Assembly (NCBI GenBank): GCA_014529385.2
Contig: CM043967.1
Location: 134,613,182-134,677,181 of the forward strand
Length of the DNA stretch: 64,000 nucleotides
Reading direction: 5' to 3'
Source of the DNA: Adiantum capillus-veneris
Taxonomy: Eukaryota; Streptophyta; Polypodiopsida; Polypodiales; Pteridaceae
Part shown: positions 54,493 through 64,000 of the stretch, piece after piece
How positions within the stretch are numbered: the stretch's first letter is position 1
Layout of the letters: each line of letters begins with the position of its first letter
The notes under the pieces: generated by a model
What the model was told of the DNA's origin: nothing
What the model saw: the letters and a program-made list of their open reading frames with translations, nothing else
Database searches by the model: none
Position numbers and translations under genes: made by a program

Positions 54493-54658
54493 ATGAATAA
54501 CCCACATGATGATCATTTCTATCGCTTTCACTCTGTACGATCTATTAGAATTAACGTATGGATTAGCCGTAAAATACACTTTCAACAACGTATAGTGTTT
54601 CTCTTCGGCCCTGAAAGGCTCAATCAAATACTTCTATCACCGGATCCCATCATACTAC
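54493..54658 (+). pseudogene. Leader ORF c, truncated by E5
   Basis: MNNPHDDHFYRFHSVRSIRI, then ISRKIHFQQRIVFLFG and ILLSPDPIIL, clearly a relative of leader ORF b of E3 (ISRKIHFQQRMVFMFG, ILASPDPVIL). The ORF is cut near residue 56 where the E5 LTR begins at 54659, losing the D-V-x-I-F end. It shows that a third, older family member lay here. Confidence 0.65.
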
Positions 54659-57040
54659 TGATAGCCGTTTTTCGGCTCTCTGTAATTTCCATAGTGAGTT
54701 ATCTCACCCTATCAAATCACTCAAACACTGTGGTTACCCTCACCCTTTCACTGTATATAGGTGCGTGTGAGTTAGGGGACTTTTCCCATATCTCCTTACT
54801 GAAATAAAAAACCCTCAATTAGCTAGTCATTGGGCTAGTTGAGCCAAAAAAATAAAAAATATAAAAAATATAAGTATATTATGGCCCATGCGTATGTAAA
54901 TATTTCTTTGTATATAGGGCCTAAATAAAAGATTTTTTCATAATTATTTTGGTATTTATTTAAATATTTCTACCTAAGTGTGTGTTATTTATGCTTTGTA
55001 CATTGCCTCACCATTACCACAATTTTTCTTACCATTTTTCATACTCTTTATTCCATATAGAAATATTTTCATGTAAGCTTCTCTTATATTTGGTGTATCT
55101 CCACCCCAACAAAAATCCAAAAAAACTAGTTTTATTTATGTGTATATTTTTTCACTATTGTGATTTTTCCCTTTCTACATCTATTTTGTTTTTTTTCTAA
55201 AAAATTAGAACACCAAAAATATTTATCTTTTTATGATAGCCTCATAATGAGAGAGATTTCTTTTGACCCTTTTATATTTTTTCCACTTATATTATTTATA
55301 TTTGACATGTACATATTGTTTAGACCCCTCAATATTTGATTTTCTTAGTTGTACTATTCACTTATATCATGATCTCAACAATATCTTCAATTATAGACCT
55401 ACCAAATAAGTTCAAGGATAGGTGGCATGCATACATGCACTATGGAGGGCTCACTCTTGGAGGTATTCAAAAGAATCATCCAAAGAAGGACCCCACAAGG
55501 ACCTTGTGCAGTGGAAAAAAACGGTCATTTTTGCTGAATTTTTAAAGTTCACTTGCTCTCCGAATTTGAAAAGGTGATACAAACAAAAGTTGTAGCTCGT
55601 GGGCTGAACTTTTGCCTCAAGTTTTTTCATAGTTTTTGCAGCTACGAGCTGTGAGCTATGATTTTATTAGTGGACCCCAGTTTTCCCATGTTATGCAGCC
55701 ACACTCTCTCTTTCACTTTATCATTTTCCTCTTTCACACACACTCCTCTACTCATCATCCCCACCTCTCTCACCACTCCTCTCTGCACCCTACTCACCTT
55801 CTCCTCAACCTTGAAGAATAAGAGAAACCATGGTGAACTCATACCTCCCACACACAATTCCATTCCAAAATTGACCACCTAGTCTCATTTTTCCTCCTCC
55901 AAATTACCCATATCTATCAAAAAAACCACAAAATTCAGCCTCTTCTCTTAAAATACAGCATCATGGGGGTTGATTACTCAGCTTCAATTACCTTGTCTCT
56001 CAAGGAGGTCAAGAGTGGAGAAAAAATGTACCGTCAAAGCTAGTGGACCGTCAACAAGCGTCAAAATTGGCCCTACTCAAGACACTTGGAGCATCAACCT
56101 TGTAAGAAATCCACCTTTTCTTACCTCTTAAGAGTTTTTCTTCCTTATTTGTATCCTACATGGATACTCCCATTGTAAATATCCAATTCCATTTGTAAAT
56201 TAATACTAACTCTACTAACACTAACCCACTATGAAAAGTCCTATCACCTCCATTTCTCTCCTCTCTCTTTCCCCACCAACTTCTTGATAATTCCAAGCAA
56301 AAGAAATTAAATAAATTGCTGAAAATCTAACCCAACCATGGTTAGAGGAGTAACCCTAGCCTTCAAAATTGCTATAAAAGGAGGGTGTAGCTAGCACAAA
56401 AAGGAGGGGAGCCATAAGCAAGAGCACTATGCTATAGCTTGAGAAGCCACGCTCAACCTCTCTAGAAGGAGCTCTTGAGTGGAAGCTCATTGTCTTATGC
56501 ATGTGCATGTGTTGTAATAGGGGATTAGCAAGGGAACTCTATGCCATTGTAAGAGAGAGAGTGATCATTCAATTGAGAGTAGGAAATCTATCATTTCTCC
56601 TACTAGTGTAAGCTCATTATTTGCTGAATCAAGGAGGGTGGATTTGGACTAAGCTTGGATACTTTGTCTCCCTTCCAACGTGAAGTAATGGACAACAATG
56701 ATGCGTAAGTGTCTTGGTGTTTTTTGTTAAGTTCTTGATAGCTTGTCTCTGGTGTTGTCATCAATCTAGCCATAAATCCCACATACTGTAAGAGGGCGAC
56801 AGGGTGGAGAGGACTCCCCTGGCCTTAAGACAGTGATTGGGGTGGCTTTTCTTGTGATGTGTTGTGGTGAAATTTACGCAAGCTATGTTGAACAAATACT
56901 AATCTCACTTTGATTTGTCATGACAGATTTGTAAGAAGGTATTAATGCAACAAGCACCCCCTCCCCCTTTCTCTCTCTTTCTTAAATATATAGGTGTGTT
57001 TGCTTAATCATTGCCGATACGTTTCAAAGCAGCCCGAGCA

Positions 57041-57134
<94 letters not shown>

Positions 57135-57306
57135 GCGTCCTAGTTCGCATCCAAAACTAGGTGCTGCCCCAAATTTGTGTAGGGTTAGGTTGCGGGTTTG
57201 TGTGTGTGTTTGTTGTTTTTTCCAACCCCAACCCAATTGAGCAGCATGGGAGCCTAGAAGAGTGCTTGGAGGCCACTCTTCTTATTGTCCGCCCCAGACC
57301 GCCTCA
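54659..57306 (+). repeat. 5' LTR of E5
   Basis: 2648 bp, TGATAGCCGTTTTTCGGCTC to ...CAGACCGCCTCA, the same terminal sequences and hairpin as E3. The first 200 bases are similar to E3; the middle is far more divergent, so the two elements are different subfamilies. TATA-like CTATAAAAG is at 56372-56380. Confidence 0.92.
57044..57132. repeat. (CT)n tract in the E5 LTR
   Basis: About 44 CT units near the inner LTR end, at the same relative place and strand sense as in both E3 LTRs. Confidence 0.95.
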
Positions 57307-57310
57307 AAAT

Positions 57311-57329
57311 TGGTGCCCCCACTGAGGAC
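57311..57329 (+). promoter_or_regulatory. Primer-binding site of E5
   Basis: TGGTGCCCCCACTGAGGAC, four bases after the LTR, nearly as in E3. The tRNA is not identified. Confidence 0.8.
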
Positions 57330-57383
57330 GGGCTTGTGTATGTTTTGTGAAGGCTCAACCTTTAGCATAATCAAGTAGCTTGC

Positions 57384-57596
57384 ATGAATCACGAGAATTT
57401 GTATGATCCCTTCATTCCCATTGCAAGGCAAAAGGTACACATAATTGTTAGTACTAAGTTGCAATTTCAGCGAGTAATTCGTAGAATTTTAGGTCCTCTT
57501 AGGTTAGCCGAGATAAACACTTCGGTAAATCCTTTTATTTTGCCTCTCATTAGGTACGATATTAGCTTGGACGTCTATATTTTTGTGTTGTTTTAA
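57384..57596 (+). CDS. Small leader ORF a of E5, 70 residues
   Basis: MNHENLYDPFIPIARQ...DVYIFVLF, 65 of 70 residues identical to the E3 copy. Differences are mostly mild (Leu/Phe, Val/Ala, Leu/Ile), and several silent codon changes are visible. It is intact in both elements. Function unknown. Confidence 0.6.
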   Translation: MNHENLYDPFIPIARQKVHIIVSTKLQFQRVIRRILGPLRLAEINTSVNPFILPLIRYDISLDVYIFVLF

Positions 57597-57617
57597 GCAT
57601 TAGGACATGCATAGGCC

Positions 57618-57839
57618 ATGGATAATGGCCCAGGAATAGAGGTTTTTCCCTTTCATTTTACTCCACACATTAGAATAAACGTTGCAATTAGTAGAAAGAT
57701 CCATTTTAAACAATGAATGGTGTTCATGTTTGGTGCCCAAAGATTATGAGAAATTCTTGCATCACCAAACCCTGTCATTCTACCTCTCATCAACTACCAC
57801 ACTTCTTTTGATGTACATGTATTCATTTTATTTTAAAAT
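57618..57839 (+). pseudogene. Leader ORF b of E5, broken
   Basis: MDNGPGIEVFPFHFT, ISRKIHFKQ, then TGA, MVFMFGAQRL, TGA, EILASPNPVILPLINY. Matches ORF b of E3 throughout, with two premature stops. Confidence 0.75.
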
Positions 57840-57862
57840 GAAGTGCAGCCCGGCAAAATAGT

Positions 57863-58417
57863 GTGTATGTTTGTTTTTTCTTTGTCCAAGTTGTTACAAG
57901 AAACAAAAAAACGATCATTTGTTCTAATTGGGAATGTGTGTGCAGTGAAAGTTCAATCCTTAGAGATCTAGCTCTATTACCAATTGAGTTGCAGGAGCAA
58001 GTAGTAAGGCGTCTCCCTCATAACAAGAGGGTGGTGAAGTTAAGACGGAAGGTCCTACGCATGGATTCCATTTTCCTCTTTTTGTTGGGTACTAAGGAAG
58101 ACCGCACATTCATCCAACTAGTGTGTGCCCTAAGATTGGTAAATAGAGTGAAATTTGGCGTTTGGCGAGTGCATTTCACCATTGAGGAAGACTCTTCAGG
58201 AAACTTGCGGCCAGAGTTCATGCTTCATAGACTCACATTTGGTGAATTTTTCCCTCATTTGCGTCTTATTAATAGTCTTCCTTTCACTTTCAACAAAGGA
58301 GATAGGGAACTATTCAGAGCTTGTCTTAATAAAGAGAGCATAGAGAAGATTGCAAATTTGTATAAATTCTCATCCTTCTCTACTTTCTATGACACTTTGT
58401 TCATAGAGACATTGTAA
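57863..58417 (+). CDS. Accessory ORF d of E5, 184 codons, F-box-like start
   Basis: Homologous to ORF e just downstream and absent from E3. Core: LALLPIELQEQVVRRLPHNK, TFIQLVCALRLVNRVKF, RLTFGEFFPHLRLINSLPF. The L-P-x-E-L-x-x-x-V-x-x-R-L-P stretch resembles the first half of an F-box, but the W-containing second half is not evident. No ATG lies at the ORF start; the first in-frame Met is about residue 67, and the homology begins before it. A GTGTGTGCAG near 57935-57945 could be a splice acceptor, so this may be an exon. Function unknown; an adaptor for ubiquitin ligation is only a guess. Confidence 0.5.
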   Translation: MYVCFFFVQVVTRNKKTIICSNWECVCSESSILRDLALLPIELQEQVVRRLPHNKRVVKLRRKVLRMDSIFLFLLGTKEDRTFIQLVCALRLVNRVKFGVWRVHFTIEEDSSGNLRPEFMLHRLTFGEFFPHLRLINSLPFTFNKGDRELFRACLNKESIEKIANLYKFSSFSTFYDTLFIETL

Positions 58418-58463
58418 ATCTCTTTATGCTTTTGAATGATTTAACCATAATCCTAAGGAGTTT

Positions 58464-58922
58464 TTGTCCAGGAATTTTGTAGCACAAGTGGAGTTTTTAA
58501 ATCTTGCAAACTTGATTGTACTTGATGAGGATGTTCTTTATGAAATTGTGAGAAGGTTGCCTCACTCCGACTGTGTGGAACTCGGAGGAAAGGAGCTTCT
58601 AGTCAATTGCTACTTTCTCATGGCCTTCGACGAGCATGAACATCTAGTTTTTATACAAACCGCTTGTGCGTTGGGAATTGTAGAGCAAGTGCAATTTATC
58701 ACTTGGGACGTGGTTGCTCTTTTGGATCCAGAAAATGAAGTTCTAGAGATTTCTGTTTATCGCCTTAGCTTTGAAGAATTTCAACCCTTCTTAGAGCTCA
58801 TCAATAGTCTACCTTTTTGTTTTGATCAAACAAATCAAGACCTTATTGAAGCTTGGATAGCTGAAGAAGAAAACCTAGAGTGGTATTTTCTTACTTCTTC
58901 ATTTGCAGGCGAGTGGTTCTAA
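58464..58922 (+). CDS. Accessory ORF e of E5, 152 codons, paralogue of ORF d
   Basis: Core: LIVLDEDVLYEIVRRLPHSD, VFIQTACALGIVEQVQF, RLSFEEFQPFLELINSLPF. Shared with ORF d: V-R-R-L-P-H, F-I-Q-x-x-C-A-L-x-x-V-x-x-V-x-F, R-L-x-F-x-E-F and L-I-N-S-L-P-F, about one third identity by eye. It too lacks an early ATG and is preceded by TTTTTGTCCAG (58461-58471), a good splice-acceptor match. Stops follow at similar places, with TAAATCTCT after each ORF. It ends 50 bases before gag. I infer a tandem duplication. Confidence 0.5.
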   Translation: MSRNFVAQVEFLNLANLIVLDEDVLYEIVRRLPHSDCVELGGKELLVNCYFLMAFDEHEHLVFIQTACALGIVEQVQFITWDVVALLDPENEVLEISVYRLSFEEFQPFLELINSLPFCFDQTNQDLIEAWIAEEENLEWYFLTSSFAGEWF

Positions 58923-58971
58923 ATCTCTATTGTATCCCTTATTGTAACTCGTGTTGTAATCTTTCATAATA

Positions 58972-59583
58972 ATGGAGAGCCAACGCCAAATGTCTGGATA
59001 TCCTCTTTTCTTTGGAGAGCCTGGAGAGGATGCAGAATTATTTTTAGCAAATTTCAAGATGTCTTGCCGTATCAAGAGGATAGTAACCGATCAAGGACGT
59101 GTAGAAATGTTTGAGGTGGTCCTTAGGAAAGATGCTAGTACTTGGTTTGACTCTTTGCCTGAGGAAGTTAAGGGGAATTACACAGAAGTTTTGAATCGTT
59201 TTAAGAGATACTTCTTTGATCCCCAAAACACTCAAAAACTATGGCAAGACATTGTTTCTCATAAGCAAAAAGACTTAGATGACTACTACTTGTACAAGCA
59301 AGAGTTTCTACGTCTTTGGGCTCTATGGATACGAAATGTTGCTAACCCTGGTGATGGTGCATAATTTTTAAAGAAGGAGAGGTTCATAGCCGGACTCTTT
59401 CCTGACCTTAAGGTAAAAGTTGAGGCAGGTGCACTTGCTACTTTTGATGCAGCAAAAACTAGGGCTACTGAGAAGTATAGGAAACTCAAGTTCTTAAGGG
59501 GAGAGGTTCCAATAGAAGGTCTTAGACCCAAAGGTAAGTCACAAGCATCAACATCTAGGGAGCTTCCTGAGGTAACGGCGGAA
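58972..59583 (+). pseudogene. Gag N-terminal part (E5)
   Basis: MESQRQMSGYPLFFG start as in E3, then ELFLANFKMSCRIK, KDASTWFDSLPEE, DDYYLYKQEFLRLWALW. TAA at 59362-59364 replaces GAA of E3 (G to T). The frame continues unchanged beyond it (FLKKERFIAGLFPDLK). Confidence 0.9.
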
Positions 59584-61213
59584 GTGATTGAGAAGTTAAA
59601 TGAATCTTTAAGCAGCTTGTCAATTCACCTTGCACAAGCTGTAGGTCCAAATGGACAAGCAAAGAAGTCTGAAGAGCGAGACCCACGGATTAGGAGAGTC
59701 TTGCAATGTTGGAATTGCGGTGGGTCTAGACATGGGATGTATAATTGTCCTTGGCCCCGTGGGGAGCCAGGGAGACCTAACTTGAATTACCCAGTGATGA
59801 ATGCAGGTGAAGGAACTAGTCAGCAACCACGGCTTATACAAAGGCCAAATGGAGCAAGACCACCTCCACAAGGAGTGGAAGGAGTTCCACCTTTGCCAGA
59901 CCCAAACGTGCATGTGGTAGAGGTGACAAATTCAAGAGAGGTTGACATGAAAGCAAATGGCATTAAGTGTGGCCGAGGGAAAGGTAAGGAGAAAGAAGGA
60001 GTTACATCACAAAGTGACCATGGACGAGAAAAGAAGGCAAAGGAGACCAAGGAAGCTAAGAGGACTCGACGTCGTATCAACCTCCAAGACTTTCCTCTTG
60101 GACATGGAATGGCTCCATACAACCTGTTGGAAGACATGAGAGGTAAGGGTCCTGATATCTCATGGCCTCAGTTTCTTGCATTATGTCCACAAGTTAGGAG
60201 GGATTTAACAAGGGCAGTTAGCACTAGGAGAAAGGTAAAAGAGAGTGTGCCTGTTGTAAAAATTGCACAAGCTGAAATGAATGAGGACATTACACCTTTG
60301 CTAGATTGTTACATAAAAGGGAGATTGGTTAGGAAAGGTCTAGTGGATGGGGGTGCACAAATTTGCATCATGACAGAGGGACTCATGCAAAAACTAGGCA
60401 TGCACATCCATGAGACACCTGAAATCAAAGTCAAGATGGAAAACAATAGCAAGGCTAGGTGTGTAGGCATTTGTAAAAATGTCTTTGTAGAGGCCTTTGG
60501 CATTAAGAAAGCGGTGGATTTTTATGTTATGTCAACCAAGGGAAGTGGTTATCCATTTATCCTAGGAAGACCATGGCTAATGAAAATGCGAGCTTTGCAG
60601 GATTGGGAGAGTGGGAAATTAATTTGCAGGAATGACAATCATAAGAAGGTTGTCTTTGACATGAAGGAGCAACGCCAAGAGGAGCTCCATGAAGAATCAT
60701 CTCAAAGTGAGACGGAAGAAGGTTGGACCGATAGCACTTCAGAAGAAGAAAGTAGCGGCAGCATTATTGAAGAGGAGTCTTCCATCGATGTCATGAAGGT
60801 AAGGTTTAAGCCAAGCAACCAAGAGACCTCTTGTCAAGGCTTGGAGGAGATAGGTCCTCAAGAGAACGAAGGTGTTCAAGATGAAGGGATGCTGGAAGGT
60901 ATGCTATCAACAACACTTACAAAGGATAAAATAGAGGATTTCAAATGTGTGCTAAGGAAATTTCCTAGGCTTTTTGCTAAAGACTACACCGATGTGCGTG
61001 GAGTAGATGCTGTTCAACACAAAATTGAGTTGAATCCAGAGGCCACACCTAAGGCTCAGAAGCCACGAAGTCTAGGAGTCATCAAGGAGCAGGCTTTACT
61101 CAAGGAGGTAAGAAAGCTTCTAGCAGCAGGTTTCATTTATCCAGTGGAGAAATCAGAGTGGGTCTCTCCCGTTTTTGTCACTCCTAAGAAAAACGGAAAG
61201 TGGAGGGTGTGTG
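59584..61213 (+). pseudogene. Gag zinc knuckle, protease and RT start (E5)
   Basis: The zinc knuckle CWNCGGSRHGMYNCPWP is intact (C-x2-C-x4-H-x4-C). Protease: GLVDGGAQICIM and FILGRPWL. RT begins SEWVSPVFVTPKKNGKWRV. The frame then fails in a GT run: E3 has four GT-type steps before GATTACC, and E5 lacks two bases there. Confidence 0.92.
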
Positions 61214-64000
61214 GATTACCGTCCACTCAATGAGGCAACAAAAAGAGATCACTTTCCCCTCCCATTTCAGGATGAGATACTAAATGAGGTAGCTGGTCAT
61301 GAGAAGTACACTGTGTGCGATGGTTACTCAGGTTACTTTCAAATAGGGATTGCTTTGGAGGATCAATTGAAAACAACCTTTATCACTCCTTGGGGTTGTT
61401 ATGCTTTTAGAGTCATGCCATTTGGTCTAACAAATGCTCCTGCAACATTCCAACGTTTCATGAATATGGTGTTTCAAGCATTCTTTGGAAAGTCAATTAG
61501 GGTGTTCATTGATGATTTCTGTATTTATAGCTCAAAATCATTGCATCTACAAAGGGTAGAAGAAGGTTTAAAGAAGCTCTACGACATGGGAGGTCAGCTC
61601 AACCCCGACAAGTGCCACATAGGTGAGGATGAAGTGATCTTGCTCGATCACAAGGTTTCCTATAAAGGCATTGAGGTGGATCCTTCAAAGGCAAAGGCTC
61701 TTATTGAGCTCCCATCACCGAAGAGTCTTAAGGAGGTCATCTCTTTCATTCAGAAGGTAAAGTATATGTCACGCTTCATTCACTTAGCCTCGGAGTTGCT
61801 TCATCCTTTGCAAAAGTTGACACAACAAGTAGAATTTGCATGGTCTGATGAGCTTGAAGAGTACTTTTGTAACATTAAAGTCATTTTGTCAGAGCTACCA
61901 ACACTCATGCCTCCTTGTTGGGAGTACACATTCTTTATTAGCTCTAGTGTTGGAAAGGAAACAATTGGTGCTGTGTTGCTACAACAAGATCCCCACAGTA
62001 CAAGGATGCGACCCATCTACTTTGCTAGTAGGGTCATGAATGCTTTAGAGAGAGGCTACACGGAGGACGAACTCATGATGCTTTCTCTCATGTTTGCGAT
62101 AAGGAAGTTTAGATCCTACTTTCTCCCAAAACCTTTTGTAATCCTCAACGCAGAGAATTTTTTCCCTTGGGTGTCATCTCAAATGAATCTTAGTACTAGG
62201 ATCTCAAAGTGGATTATGGAGTTGCAAGAGCTTCAATACTCTTTCAAGGTAGAAGATAGTGTGCGTGCACAATTGGCAGGGATTCTCACTTATAGGGTGC
62301 ATGAAAAGGAGATTAAAGTGCCTGAAGTAAAGACCCTACCATTGCCACCACCAAAAAGTATTCCTAATGCTTTTACCTTGTTCTTTGATGGAGCTTTTCG
62401 TCGAGCCACAGGAAAAGCAGGGGGAGGGCTAGTGTTGCTCAACCCAAGTGGAGAGGTGGTCATGAAAGAGAAGGTCAATCTACCAGGTTCAACTAGCAAC
62501 AATGAAGCAGAATACGACACACTACTTCATGGTTTGAAGATGTGCATTGGCCAAGGGATAAAACGTCTCATGGTAAAGGGAGATGCACTTCTCATTGTTA
62601 AACAGATTTTAGGCATTTGGGCATGCAAGAATGAAAGCTTAAGGACAAAAGTTCACGCCATTCGTAAGATGTTTAATCAGTTTGAAGAAGTGCAACTATA
62701 TCATATTCCGAGGAAAAAAAATGAAGATGCCGATTTACTTGCACAACAAGCAGTTACATGTGTTGAGAGAGAAGTGCAGGTCATCATGGTGGCAGCAGCT
62801 GTCAAGCAACCGAGATACCAGGGATTGGAGTCATTGGCTCCCATTATTGGCTACATTTTGGAGGGTGAGTTTCCACAAGACTTCATGAAGGCTCAGAAGA
62901 GGAGACTCATGAAGAAGGCAAGTTTCTATCTCTTCCTAGAAGGCTCCCTCTATCAAAAAGGGAAGGATCAAGTGTGCAGAAGAGTACCAACTATCGAGGA
63001 AATTCCAGCCATTCTAAAAGGTTTGCATGAAGAGGCATGTGGTGGTCATTTTGCCCAAGAATCAACTGTGAAGAAGATTTTGCTTGCGGGGTATGGTTGG
63101 CCAAGCTTGCATGTGGATGTTCAACATTGGTGTAAAAGCTGTCACAATTGTCAGATAAATGGAAATAGAAGGTTGGTGCATGGCCCGAGGCAAATAGTGC
63201 TTGCAAATGGACCCTTTGAAAAGTGGGGCATTGATGCTATGGGTCCTCTTCCTAGGACAAAAAATGGCAAACTCTACATTCTAGTGGCTGTAGACTATAT
63301 GACTAGGTGGGTGGAAGCTCAAAGTGTGGCAAGAGTGAATGAGAGGACAGTTAGCAAGTTTGTGTACAATCACATTTGTTGCAGATTTGTCACACCTTTG
63401 AAGATCATTTCTGATAATGGTCCAGGGTTTAGGAAGGGCTTGCTCACAGAAGTTTGTGAAGAGCTTCACATTCTACATCGTCATAGCACACCATACTACC
63501 CACAGTCAAATGGTTTGGTAGAAAAAGCTAATGGTGTCATTGCAGGCATCATTAGAAAGATGGCGAAAAACAAGACAAAGTTGTGGGATGACTTCTTGGA
63601 TGGTGCCTTGTGGGCGTATCGAACCACATATAGGGAAGCCACGGAGTTCACACCATTTCACTTGGTCTATGGTCAAGAGGCTTTACAGCCAATTGAACTA
63701 AACATTCCAACAATGCGACTTCATGGCAAATCAGCACAAGATGATCAAGAGGTATGGATGGATCGACTTCTTACGTTAGTGGAGCTTGAGTGGAAAAGAG
63801 AAGCAACATATGAGTGCTACAAGAGAAAAGCCACACAAGCGAAAGAAACGCACGACAAGAAACTGAAGGACAAAGGCATCAAGGAAGGAGAGCTTGTGCT
63901 AAGGTATGACAATCGACTTGACAATTGTTTTGATGCCAAGTTTGAAACTAGATGGCAAGGGCCATACATAGTCAAGAAGGCTTTCAATTCTAGTTACTAT
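61214..64000 (+). CDS. Reverse transcriptase, RNase H pair, integrase (E5), open to window end
   Basis: After the 2-base deletion the shifted frame is open from 61214 to the last base. It holds YRPLNEATKRDHFPLPFQ, CDGYSGYFQI, PFGLTNAPATFQR, FIDD (61506-61517), a degenerate first RNase H, a second RNase H (FFDGAFRR, NNEAEYDT, KGDALLIVKQ), the H2C2 site and the integrase core (VAVDYMTRWVEAQ, SDNGPGF, NGLVEKANG). Codons that are stops in E3 are CGA (62009) and CAA here. Catalytic residues are all present except in the first RNase H. Confidence 0.92.

Larger units (their letters stand above)
54659..64000 (+). mobile_element. E5: Tat-like Ty3/gypsy element, 3' end outside window
   Basis: Same family as E3, opposite orientation. 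The LTR (54659-57306) is followed by a primer site, leader ORF a, a broken ORF b, two further ORFs absent from E3 (57863-58417 and 58464-58922), then gag from 58972 and pol open to the window end. One stop (59362) and one 2-base deletion (about 61205-61213) break the frame. The candidate left target site is ACTAC (54654-54658). Confidence 0.92.

Overview
The window is a stretch of plant nuclear DNA made almost entirely of nested retroelements. I found no host gene, tRNA, rRNA or CRISPR array that I can support. A land plant with a large, repeat-rich genome is indicated by Ty3/gypsy elements with the dual RNase H layout of the plant Tat lineage, Ty1/copia elements with an initiator-Met tRNA primer site, a gypsy primer site matching the 3' end of tRNA-Asp, and long (GA)n, (GT)n and (TA)n tracts. 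A Penelope-type reverse transcriptase would fit a non-flowering plant better than a flowering one, but the species cannot be fixed from this sequence.

Layout, left to right. (1) Bases 1-13402, minus strand: E1, a gypsy element with one LTR (12469-13402), a tRNA-Asp-type primer site, a 1.8-kb leader holding four copies of a 24-bp palindrome, a Gag with an extra N-terminal region, and Pol with two tandem zinc-binding domains and a second protease-like domain after integrase. (2) 13403-16850: a fragment of a related Gag, then E2, a decayed copia element on the plus strand. (3) 16851-18975: noncoding DNA with short repeats. (4) 18976-26284, minus strand: copy A of a Penelope-like retroelement, containing a 1330-bp inverted-repeat transposon at a TTAA site. 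Directly upstream and head-to-tail lies a 5'-truncated copy B (26285-26321, 37518-39431 and 44898-45025), which is split by two later insertions. (5) 26322-37517, minus strand: E3, a complete Tat-like gypsy element inserted in copy B. (6) 39432-44897, minus strand: E4, a complete copia element inserted in copy B. (7) 45026-47086: unassigned DNA. (8) 47087-52342, plus strand: E6, a young copia element with a perfect 5-bp target duplication. (9) 52343-54658: remains of an older relative of E3/E5. (10) 54659 to the window end, plus strand: E5, same family as E3 but with extra leader ORFs; its 3' end is outside the window.

The E3/E5 family carries small paralogous ORFs between the primer site and gag. 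E5 adds two longer paralogous ORFs with a weak F-box-like start, which E3 lacks. None of the Gag-Pol frames that can be followed is intact. Most breaks are in-frame stop codons of the kind produced by C-to-T (or G-to-A) change, with rather few frameshifts, and the E3/E5 pair shows two such changes directly. The strongest candidates for something new are the leader ORF set of E3/E5, the tandem Penelope-like pair with a pseudoknot-like element at the truncation point, the palindrome array of E1, and the duplicated domains of E1 Pol.
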